34,124 nucleotides of DNA from CAYRDK01 sp043819345 (GTDB lineage: Bacteria > Omnitrophota > Gorgyraeia > Velamenicoccales > Velamenicoccaceae), in NCBI GenBank assembly GCA_043819345.1, contig JBDREX010000036.1, positions 1-34,124 of the forward strand, written 5' to 3'. Position numbers and translations under genes: made by a program. The notes under the pieces are model-generated. The model worked only from the letters and a program-made list of their open reading frames with translations. It had not been told where the DNA came from and did no database searches. Below, in pieces: positions 24,944 to 31,089 of the stretch; position 1 is the first letter of the stretch; every line of letters starts with the position of its first letter.

Positions 24944-25303
24944 TTAACATTTCTGCTCTTCGTCTGCATGCCAAGCAGGGTCAACAATACACAAAAACTC
25001 AAGCTCTGTGTCCTGCGTATTGGCAATATACTGTTGGGCACCCGGAGGAATATAGACAGCGCTGCCCGGAAAAACTTTTGAAGAGACTCCATTGATATAG
25101 ACAACGCCCTCTCCCTTAACGATATAGTAAACTTCAGAATTCTTCAGTTTGTGCGCCAAAGTGGACGCAAAAGGCGCCACCCTCGCATGCGCCAAGCTAT
25201 AACGAATATCAACATCCTGTTTGTCCGGATGTAAAAGTTCGCGTAAACGACAGGCATCCAGGGCAGTAATTTCATCACAATCTTTTAACTCTCTTATCAG
25301 CAT
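24944..25303 (-). CDS. Small cupin-domain protein
   Basis: Single-domain cupin of 119 residues, cytoplasmic. The first motif is visible as LAHKLKNSEVYYIVKGEG (His51, Glu57) and the second as VFPGSAVYIPPGAQQYIANT, where the usual metal-binding His after PPG is replaced by Gln91, so metal binding could be altered. Close in form to mannose-6-phosphate-isomerase-like cupins. The frame begins at a TTG (25330), but ATG at 25303 has AGGA upstream and is preferred. First gene of cupin-lemA-DUF2207, directly after the terminator of the DUF3568 gene. Substrate cannot be told. Confidence 0.85.
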   Translation of the reverse strand: MLIRELKDCDEITALDACRLRELLHPDKQDVDIRYSLAHARVAPFASTLAHKLKNSEVYYIVKGEGVVYINGVSSKVFPGSAVYIPPGAQQYIANTQDTELEFLCIVDPAWHADEEQKC

Positions 25304-25328
25304 TTTATTTTCCTGTTTTACGATATAC

Positions 25329-25381
25329 AAAAACGCCGCTTTTTATAAAAACAGCACTCTTCTTAAAAAACGGCGTTTTTT
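25329..25381 (-). terminator. Intrinsic terminator after the DUF3568 lipoprotein gene
   Basis: Arms AAAAACGCCG (25329-25338) and CGGCGTTTTT (25371-25380) pair perfectly and can be extended inward by A/T pairs with one bulge, leaving a loop of about 20 nt. On the minus strand five T close it; six T follow on the plus strand. It starts 6 bp past the lipoprotein stop codon and ends before the cupin ATG. Confidence 0.75.
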
Positions 25382-25387
25382 ATTCAT

Positions 25388-25777
25388 CTATACTAAAGCT
25401 ATAACCTTATCCAAAATAAGCCTTGAGGCATCGGCATCACCCGTCACTCCTACGCGAATCACGATCTCCGATCTCTTGATAGAAATAAAGTGGATATCTA
25501 TCCATATTTCCCTTTCATCGCTATACTTACCACGAATTTGCGCCACTTTTTCTTCAACTGTGGACTTTGTTATGGTGCAATCCATGTCCATCAAAGCAAC
25601 TTTAGTAGCCTCAAAAGCCTCTTTTAAAGGAACATCCAAAGTATGCTTAAGTTTCCCTTCGGCCCAAACAGCCGCCGAAGCCCCTCCAACAGCGCCAGCA
25701 CCAATCCAAAGCCCGACGCAACCATAAATATGAAACATTAACAACGCAGCACATAAAAATGAAAAAATCTTCTTCAT
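25388..25777 (-). CDS. DUF3568-like lipoprotein
   Basis: Predicted lipoprotein of 129 residues. The N-terminus MKKIFSFLCAALLMFHIYGC ends in a lipobox-like IYGC (Cys20), followed by a Gly/Ala-rich segment GLWIGAGAVGGASAAVWAEG and a small alpha/beta domain (LKHTLDVPLKEAFEATKVAL...). This layout matches the DUF3568 lipoproteins common in PVC and deltaproteobacterial genomes. A single-gene unit between repeat copy 4 upstream and a hairpin terminator downstream. Function unknown, probably envelope. Confidence 0.82.
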   Translation of the reverse strand: MKKIFSFLCAALLMFHIYGCVGLWIGAGAVGGASAAVWAEGKLKHTLDVPLKEAFEATKVALMDMDCTITKSTVEEKVAQIRGKYSDEREIWIDIHFISIKRSEIVIRVGVTGDADASRLILDKVIALV

Positions 25778-25815
25778 TATTTCCCCTTTCTTTGAGCAAA
25801 GACATAACTTAGCTT

Positions 25816-25898
25816 CAAATGACGCATTTGAGGCCTGGCTTCTCCCGCACCATAAAGAATCTAACGGGATCCCGCAAAACGGGAAAATGTGTCATTTG
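25816..25898 (-). repeat. 83-bp structured element, copy 4 (one substitution)
   Basis: Same as copies 1-3 except GAGGCCTGG in place of GAGGTCTGG in the unpaired 13-nt arm; all inverted-repeat and hairpin bases are unchanged. It begins 6 bp beyond the stop codon of the 142-residue protein gene and separates that operon from the DUF3568 gene. Confidence 0.9.
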
Positions 25899-25904
25899 GG
25901 TAGT

Positions 25905-26333
25905 TTATTTTTTTATGACTTCAAAGGAATTATAAGCGGCGTCGCTTTTACGTATATCGCAATAAACCTGCCTGAGCGTCCAGGTATAAACCTGGCCATC
26001 TTCAAAAAGACTGGCATCCAAAACAATAGAATAAACATTCGGATCAACTCTTTTCTTCAAAATCAACGTTGATTCATATGTTTGGTAACCTTTATACAAA
26101 CGAAAATCATAATATTTTCTATAAAGTAATGGGGCCGGATCCGGCCTCCACTTAAAAGTAAGGGCCTCTTTGCCGGTTAAATCAGCTGTCTCCAGAACGG
26201 GTTCCAAGAGCCAGGGTTCAGGGGCAAGGTCATCATCAACCTGAGTAGCTTTAGCATTATCTATGCTTTGGAAAGAAATAGGCAAGACAAAAAAAATCAT
26301 CAATAAAACAAGAAGCCATATCCGTCTTTTCAC
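25905..26333 (-). CDS. Small secreted protein of unknown function
   Basis: 142 residues, no recognised family. Starts at GTG with GGGAGGG close upstream. Signal peptide MKRRIWLLVLLMIFFVLP continues to a likely cleavage near NAKA/TQVDD. The mature part has strand-like blocks (EALTFKWRPDPAPLLYRKYY, YTWTLRQVYCD) reminiscent of a fibronectin III-like fold, with PEPWLLEPV at the front. It is the third gene after the two paralogous membrane proteins (85-bp spacer) and is followed by repeat copy 4. Possibly an extracytoplasmic partner of those proteins. Confidence 0.7.
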   Translation of the reverse strand: MKRRIWLLVLLMIFFVLPISFQSIDNAKATQVDDDLAPEPWLLEPVLETADLTGKEALTFKWRPDPAPLLYRKYYDFRLYKGYQTYESTLILKKRVDPNVYSIVLDASLFEDGQVYTWTLRQVYCDIRKSDAAYNSFEVIKK

Positions 26334-26418
26334 CGAACCCTCCCAAAAACGAAAACTTACTTTTCAGCAAGCGATAAGCGGTCAACGCAAACCAAAAAGC
26401 CATTAATTCTGTACGGCC

Positions 26419-27336
26419 TCACTTAGAAAAAGCTAGGTAGATCGGAACAAAAAAGTTAACGGCCGGTACAAGCATCAATAAGCCCAGCCAGGCAGGCTTA
26501 TTACGCGCCTGCGCAATCCCCATCCACAATAGAACCACAAAAATAATATTTATAAAAGGAACAAAAAAACAAAACATCCACCAAACAGGCTTGGCGGCAA
26601 CTTTACACATGAGGTATAAATTGGCGATAGGTATCCATGCCAGCCACGCGTTAGGCGTAGCTGTCTTGGCAGCAATAAGCTGAAGGCAAAAAGCAAAAAA
26701 CAAATATGTTAAAAAACCAACAACCATACCAACTGTGGCAATGGCGCCAGCGGCAGCCCTTGCCTGCTCAGGAGTCATCGGAGGCTTATTCATGCTCGCG
26801 TCAGGCCCGGCCGCAACCTTTTTCCGAGATAAAAAAGGCGCAGGAATAACAGATGCGCCCTTATCAACCGCGATCAACGGCCCTTCAGAACTCGCCGTCA
26901 TTTTAGAAGAAGCCTTGTTATCATCAGATAAAACAGATGAAGTTTCCTGCGCAATAAGAGGTTGCGCGGAAACTTTGGAACTATGATCAACGAATTCTTC
27001 AGCAACTTCCTGAGACACCAAGATTTTTCCTTTTGGAACATCTTTTACTATTTTCTGAGAGGATAAAGCCGTTTCATTTGTGGGGGATACTTGCACCGAT
27101 TCCTCTTGGACAACCGCTTTAACAAGAGGTGACGCACCATCTTCTTCGAGGCTTTCTATCTGATCGCTCCAATAGGTTAATTCAACACCTTCAAAATTGA
27201 TTCGCACATAGTCATCGGTGCGCTCAACAATGTCACCTGTAACTTGTTCGCCTCCTTTTAAATGAACAACGCTTTTGGCATAAGAAGGTGAAGCAATTAG
27301 AAAACACAAACAGAAAATAATAAGAATTTTTTTCAT
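26419..27336 (-). CDS. Secreted 'G-x4-G-x-I' domain fused to C-terminal membrane domain (paralogue 1)
   Basis: 305 residues. Signal peptide to about Ala20, then residues 21-60 (KSVVHLKGGEQVTGDIVE...VELTYWSDQIE), a 145-residue low-complexity Ser/Ala/Val linker, and a membrane domain (205-305) with three or four helices: FFAFCLQLIAAKT, LAWIPIANLYLMCKVA-AKPVWWM, NKPAWLGLLMLVPAVNF. The C-terminal part resembles DUF5684-type membrane domains. The first 61 codons are about 97 percent identical in DNA to the next gene upstream. Spacer to that gene 72 bp, so probably one operon. GAGAGG precedes the ATG. Function unknown; presumably a membrane-anchored protein exposing the small beta domain to the periplasm. 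Confidence 0.78.
   Translation of the reverse strand: MKKILIIFCLCFLIASPSYAKSVVHLKGGEQVTGDIVERTDDYVRINFEGVELTYWSDQIESLEEDGASPLVKAVVQEESVQVSPTNETALSSQKIVKDVPKGKILVSQEVAEEFVDHSSKVSAQPLIAQETSSVLSDDNKASSKMTASSEGPLIAVDKGASVIPAPFLSRKKVAAGPDASMNKPPMTPEQARAAAGAIATVGMVVGFLTYLFFAFCLQLIAAKTATPNAWLAWIPIANLYLMCKVAAKPVWWMFCFFVPFINIIFVVLLWMGIAQARNKPAWLGLLMLVPAVNFFVPIYLAFSK
27153..27336 (-). repeat. Near-identical 184-bp duplicated gene start (with 28674-28857)
   Basis: The first 61 codons of the two paralogous genes differ at only 6 of 184 bases by eye (27153-27336 against 28674-28857), giving one amino-acid change (Ile14/Ala14). Identity falls away sharply after the SDQIE codons and in the untranslated leaders, while the C-terminal domains are clearly diverged. 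This points to recent gene conversion or duplication limited to the 5' coding segment. Confidence 0.9.
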
Positions 27337-27408
27337 AAAAACCTCTCAAATATAAAACAATTTCCCATTATTTTTTAAGTAACTATAAAAAGTAACAATG
27401 CGAACGTG

Positions 27409-28857
27409 CTATTTGAAAAAAGCTAAATACGCCGGAATAATAAAATTAACACCCGGAATAAACATAAAAAAGCCCAGCCAACGCGGTTTACCGCGCGCCT
27501 CAGCAATAGCCGCCCAAAATAAAACAAATATAAAAATATTCACCAGAGGAACAAATAATAACACAATCCACCATAAAGGCTTCGAAGTAATCCTACACAT
27601 CAAGATAAAATTGCCAATAGGGATCCACGCCAGCCATGATAAAGCCACTCCGGTTCTTATTGCGATTATCTGCAGACAAAGCGCGAAATAAACATAAAAA
27701 ATCAGCGCATACTTTGACATACGCAACATATCAGCAAACGTCAGATCCACCTTTTTCAAACCTCGCTTTTGTTCGTAATCTTCAACAACGACCTTTAAAG
27801 AATCAGATGATGGAATAGATGCAAAAGAAAGAGAACTTTCCTGAGATGATTGCAAGCGTTCCTGCTGCTCTAGTTTTTCGGCTACCAGAATTTTTACCGT
27901 ATCCAGAGGCGCAAGCCCCTCTTCCTTTTTCACAATAAATACAAAACGGTTTCCCGCCATCTTAGCGCATTCAACGATGAAACCTTCAACTTCAACGCCT
28001 TTCCTTATATTTAAAACGCTCAAAGGAACAGAAAGCTCTATTGTATTGCCTGAAAAAGCGATGAGAGAATCTTTATCTAAAGATACACTCTTATGTCCAG
28101 CATCCTTCAAATAAAAACTATCTCTTTTCTCAGTAGGAAATAAAATGCTATAGGAAACAAAAGCCTTTCCCCCTTCCGAAGCAGCCTTCCATCCAGAAGA
28201 AACCGTGATTTCACAGTCATAACCGCTAATTTCGCCATACCGAAACAACTTGATTCCTGAACATCCCGTAGCTGCATCATTGTCCGTATTCAAATAAATC
28301 TCTGCAATATAACTACCGGTATTGTCACTTTTGGCAAAATAATCAACAATGTCCTGTTTTAACGTAATAAGAAAATAGAGGTTCGTTTTGTCTTGTGCTA
28401 TGTATATTTTTTTTACATCAAAACGATCAGAGGAAACCGGCAGCAACTCCCCAACCTCATCAAAAACAAATAATGCTCCGGCCCAATCGTCAGCTGAACC
28501 ATCCACGACAAGAGATTTGGTTTCAATGGACTCATCTGAGGCCTCCGGAACAATTACCTCTATTACAGATTGCATGGTAGAAACATCGGTAGGTTTTTCT
28601 TCAGGACTGGATTGGGAAGAAACATCAATGACGTCTTGGGATAAGATATCCTGGCCCTTCTGCTCGTCAATCTTTTCTATCTGATCGCTCCAATAGGTTA
28701 ATTCAACACCTTCAAAATTGATTCGCACATAGTCATCGGTGCGCTCAACAATGTCACCAGTAACCTGTTCGCCTCCTTTTAAATGAACAACGCTTTTGGC
28801 ATAAGAAGGTGAAGCAGCCAGAAAACACAAACAGAAGATAATAAGAATTTTTTTCAT
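27409..28857 (-). CDS. Secreted 'G-x4-G-x-I' domain, CBM9-like domain and membrane domain (paralogue 2)
   Basis: 482 residues from ATG 28857 (a frame extension of 8 codons lacks support). Signal peptide to Ala20; small domain 21-61 nearly identical to paralogue 1; an inserted domain at about 115-310 starting VVDGSADDWAG and containing VKKIYIAQDKTNLYFLITL and AEIYLNTDNDAATGC, the pattern of CBM9/DOMON-like sugar- or haem-binding beta-sandwiches; then a linker and a C-terminal membrane domain (380-482) homologous to paralogue 1 (LSWLAWIPIGNFILMCRI, KPRWLGFFMFIPGVNF). First gene of the three-gene unit, with a promoter at 28930-28958. The inserted domain suggests ligand binding in the periplasm; the ligand is unknown. 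Confidence 0.8.
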   Translation of the reverse strand: MKKILIIFCLCFLAASPSYAKSVVHLKGGEQVTGDIVERTDDYVRINFEGVELTYWSDQIEKIDEQKGQDILSQDVIDVSSQSSPEEKPTDVSTMQSVIEVIVPEASDESIETKSLVVDGSADDWAGALFVFDEVGELLPVSSDRFDVKKIYIAQDKTNLYFLITLKQDIVDYFAKSDNTGSYIAEIYLNTDNDAATGCSGIKLFRYGEISGYDCEITVSSGWKAASEGGKAFVSYSILFPTEKRDSFYLKDAGHKSVSLDKDSLIAFSGNTIELSVPLSVLNIRKGVEVEGFIVECAKMAGNRFVFIVKKEEGLAPLDTVKILVAEKLEQQERLQSSQESSLSFASIPSSDSLKVVVEDYEQKRGLKKVDLTFADMLRMSKYALIFYVYFALCLQIIAIRTGVALSWLAWIPIGNFILMCRITSKPLWWIVLLFVPLVNIFIFVLFWAAIAEARGKPRWLGFFMFIPGVNFIIPAYLAFFK

Positions 28858-28929
28858 AAGAATTTTGTAAAAAAGATACAAGCTTTATTAGCGAAAACCC
28901 TATTTGATAACTCCCGGCTACACTACTGC

Positions 28930-28958
28930 ATCTTAACAAATCAACAATTGTCTGTCAA
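28930..28958 (-). promoter_or_regulatory. Sigma70-type promoter of the 28857-25905 unit
   Basis: TTGACA (28958-28953, minus strand) is followed after 17 bp by TAAGAT (28935-28930). The -35 is perfect, the -10 4/6 with the key first, second and last bases. Transcription would begin near 28922, some 65 bp before the ATG. A small ACGATA/TATCGT hairpin (28969-28986) lies just upstream and may be the 3' end of the KDPG-aldolase unit, though it has no T-run. Confidence 0.6.
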
Positions 28959-29006
28959 TCAACAAACTACGATAACCTTCTATCGTCGAAATTCAACAGG
29001 CAGATA

Positions 29007-29636
29007 TTACGCCAATAAAGTGAACGCCTCCACATAAGAACGGATTTTTTCACCGATCAAATCAAATTGCCGATTTTGAAGCCACTCTTTATTAAAAACG
29101 CTTGCGCCAAAAGCCACGGCACTGGCCCCATTTGAAAAATAAACCCCCATCTCTTGCGGAGAAACACCTCCACAAGCCAAAAGCTCAATATTTTCAAAAG
29201 GCCCTTTAATTTCTTTAAAATAAGCTGACCCAAAAAACTTTGAAGGAAAAACCTTTACCATAGCCGGCCCATATTCCCATGCCCGATAAATCTCAGTGGG
29301 TGTCAATGCGCCAGGAAAAAATGGAATATTATTTTTACGGCAACACACAAACACTTCTTCATTAAAAACAGGTGTCACAATAAACGAGGCACCCGCTTCT
29401 AATGCCGACTTTAGAGAATCCCTGTTCAAAACAGTCCCCGCCCCAACAACCAACCGCCCACCAGAAAATTGTACAGCCTGATGGATCAGGCTCGGTGCCT
29501 GAGGGGTATTCATCGTTATCTCTATCGTTTCAAGGCCGCATTTGATAACAGTTTCCAACAAAGGCTCTAAGACATCGGCCTTAATACCCCGCAAAATACC
29601 CATCAAGGGCAATTGTTTAAAACGTGCCACATCCAT
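29007..29636 (-). CDS. KDPG/KHG-type aldolase (class I, Eda family)
   Basis: Cytoplasmic aldolase of 209 residues cleaving or forming a 2-keto-3-deoxy (phospho)sugar acid with pyruvate. Family marks: MGILRGI (12-18), LETIEITMNTP with catalytic Glu39, VVGAGTVL (63-70), ASFIVTPVFN, FFPGALTPTEIY (106-117), and MVKVFPSKFFG with Schiff-base Lys128; LLACGGVSP near the phosphate site. Family usage includes Entner-Doudoroff KDPG cleavage, 4-hydroxy-2-oxoglutarate or KDPGal. No Edd or other pathway gene is here; instead the partner 2 bp upstream is a DRE-TIM aldolase, so the true substrate may be a special sugar acid for surface polysaccharide. Gene symbol withheld for that reason. Confidence 0.88.
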   Translation of the reverse strand: MDVARFKQLPLMGILRGIKADVLEPLLETVIKCGLETIEITMNTPQAPSLIHQAVQFSGGRLVVGAGTVLNRDSLKSALEAGASFIVTPVFNEEVFVCCRKNNIPFFPGALTPTEIYRAWEYGPAMVKVFPSKFFGSAYFKEIKGPFENIELLACGGVSPQEMGVYFSNGASAVAFGASVFNKEWLQNRQFDLIGEKIRSYVEAFTLLA

Positions 29637-29638
29637 AC

Positions 29639-30589
29639 CTAAACCTCATCTGCCCCAACAATACTATCGTAAAACTCGCGGTAGTTTTCTTTCTTTGCGC
29701 TTTGACGCAAAGCCATCGCCATCTTCGGATGCTCATCCAGCATGCCGGTAATCGCATAAGGAATAATGTAGCCCCATTCAATCTTTTCCCGTAATGGAAT
29801 AAACTCTTTAGAAATAACATCAAGGATGGGGCGGATATTGTATTTTGGATTCTTTAAAAAACCCATAATCAGCTCTAAAGGGCAATTGCCCGCAGCGCGC
29901 CCTATACCATAAACAGTCGCATCAACATAATTGGCATCATGAATAATGGATTCAATCGTATTGCAAAACGCAAGCTGTTGATTATTATGCGCATGCATCC
30001 CGACTTCCTTGCTCTTGACAATGCTCCTGGCCTTTTTAACTAAAAATTCTGTTGTTTCCTGATACAAAGCGCCAAAGCTATCAACGATATAAACAACGCC
30101 CGCTTTACACTCTTGCTCCAACTGATGCAGGCATTCCGTTAATTCATTATCCAAAGCCCTTGAGATAGCCATGATATTGACCGTCGTTTCATATCCTTTA
30201 TCAGCAAAATGGTTAATCAAAAATATTGCTTTATCAATATCTTTCACATAAGAAGCGACGCGTATCATATCAACAGGACTCTCAGAGGCCGGCTTAACAT
30301 CGTCTATATCCACCCGGTCCACATCAACCATAACAGAAATTTTTGTCTTAGACTCAATGCCATCTATCACCTGGTGAATATCGTTATCATCACAAAACTT
30401 CCAACGGCCATATTCACTTTCTGAAAAAAGTTTTCTGGAATTTTTATAGCCTATCTCCATATAATCAACACCGGAAGCTGAAAGAGCTTTATACACCTCT
30501 CTAACAAACCTCACATCAAAATCATGGTTATTGATTAACCCACCATCCCTGATTGTACAATCCAAAACCTTAATCTTCTCTCGATACAT
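29639..30589 (-). CDS. HMGL-like (DRE-TIM) aldolase/lyase
   Basis: TIM-barrel enzyme of 316 residues in the HMG-CoA lyase / 4-hydroxy-2-oxovalerate aldolase / isopropylmalate synthase superfamily. Seen: VLDCTIRDGG (Asp10, Arg14, Asp15) at strand 1, MEIGYKNS at strand 2, MVDVDRVD, YIVDSFGALYQ, and MHAHNNQQLAF with the metal-binding pair His199/His201, then VYGIGRAAGNCPLE. It lacks the C-terminal regulatory domain of LeuA and the dimer domain typical of DmpG, so it is a minimal class II pyruvate aldolase. ATG at 30589 has GGGAGA about 10 bases upstream. Followed after 2 bp by the KDPG-type aldolase: two different pyruvate aldolases in one transcript. Specific substrate unknown. Confidence 0.85.
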   Translation of the reverse strand: MYREKIKVLDCTIRDGGLINNHDFDVRFVREVYKALSASGVDYMEIGYKNSRKLFSESEYGRWKFCDDNDIHQVIDGIESKTKISVMVDVDRVDIDDVKPASESPVDMIRVASYVKDIDKAIFLINHFADKGYETTVNIMAISRALDNELTECLHQLEQECKAGVVYIVDSFGALYQETTEFLVKKARSIVKSKEVGMHAHNNQQLAFCNTIESIIHDANYVDATVYGIGRAAGNCPLELIMGFLKNPKYNIRPILDVISKEFIPLREKIEWGYIIPYAITGMLDEHPKMAMALRQSAKKENYREFYDSIVGADEV

Positions 30590-30611
30590 TTTCTTTTCTT
30601 CTCCCTATTTT

Positions 30612-30647
30612 GTTAGCGGGTTTACGTGTTAGCGGGTTTACGGGCTT
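30612..30647. repeat. Short tandem GTTAGCGGGTTTACG repeat
   Basis: Two units of GTTAGCGGGTTTACG(T/G) just upstream of the DRE-TIM aldolase gene, related in wording to the GTTTGCGGGTTGACGG family. TTTTTGCTTTAACATTC at 30683-30699 matches the tail module of copies C-E. The rest of 30648-30763 shows nothing recognisable. Confidence 0.6.
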
Positions 30648-30763
30648 AATTCTTCTACGCACCACCCATACACTGCTCATATTTTTGCTTTAACATTCTA
30701 GACGATACATTATTTGCCTGACTTCTAACGTATCATTTAAAACAACGTAATAACGCATATTTT

Positions 30764-30904
30764 TTATGCCGGGATCTTCTTGACTCTCCCATTTTCCCAT
30801 ACTACAAGCGGACAACCATCTTTTTTATGTTGAGCAACGACTTTTTTAACGGCTTCTTTCATAGCCGCTTCCGCTTTATCTTGTATAGTCATTCTTTTTT
30901 TCAT
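30764..30904 (-). CDS. Small partner protein of a zeta-toxin-like ATPase (46 aa)
   Basis: Short ORF of 46 residues: MKKRMTIQDKAEAAMKEAV, then KKVVAQHKKDGCPLVVWENG and RVKKIPA. Amphipathic helix followed by a small 'PLVVWENGRV' beta hairpin. Small ORFs of this form often lie directly after zeta-toxin/AAA-like kinases in other genomes, from memory, and are thought to be their partners. Here it starts 3 bp after the stop of the truncated ATPase. No strong Shine-Dalgarno, so expression may depend on the upstream reading frame. Confidence 0.6.
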   Translation of the reverse strand: MKKRMTIQDKAEAAMKEAVKKVVAQHKKDGCPLVVWENGRVKKIPA

Positions 30905-30907
30905 AAC

Positions 30908-31012
30908 TTAACACCGGCCACATTTGGCATAATCAGGCAAAAATGTCTTTGCAAAAGTCGTTTTACCTGATCCATTTGGCCCAGCAATAATATAAACGTT
31001 GCTATTTTTCAT
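30908..31012 (-). pseudogene. Truncated zeta-toxin-like P-loop ATPase (34 codons remain)
   Basis: MKNSNVYIIAGPNGSGKTTF, then AKTFLPDYAKCGRC and stop. This is the start of a zeta-toxin-type kinase: strand, Walker A GPNGSGKTT, then FLPDYAKC, a stretch normally followed by about 150 more residues including the nucleotide-lid and catalytic Asp/Arg. All of that is missing and the frame runs straight into the small partner ORF, so a deletion has removed the gene body. The remnant keeps a perfect Walker A. Likely a relic of a toxin-antitoxin-like module. Confidence 0.75.
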
Positions 31013-31029
31013 TGTTTGATTATATCATA

Positions 31030-31070
31030 AACAACAAGCCCATAACACCTAAAGTTATGGGCTTGTTGTT
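31030..31070 (-). terminator. Hairpin terminator of the LGFP-protein gene
   Basis: Perfect 17-bp stem AACAACAAGCCCATAAC (31030-31046) with GTTATGGGCTTGTTGTT (31054-31070), loop of 7 nt. It begins 19 bp after the stop codon at 31090. On the minus strand the tail is TTGTTGTTTATGATATAA, a weak T-run. Confidence 0.75.
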
Positions 31071-31089
31071 CTTTGGCCTCTTGCACAAA

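Noticed and set aside
24910..25104. N-terminal extension of LemA by 65 codons
   Set aside because: It overlaps the cupin gene in another frame, has no family similarity, and the ATG at 24909 gives a proper LemA start with a membrane helix.
25221..25727. 168-codon plus-strand open frame
   Set aside because: Antisense to the cupin and DUF3568 genes, which have signal peptide, lipobox and family motifs; the plus frame has none.
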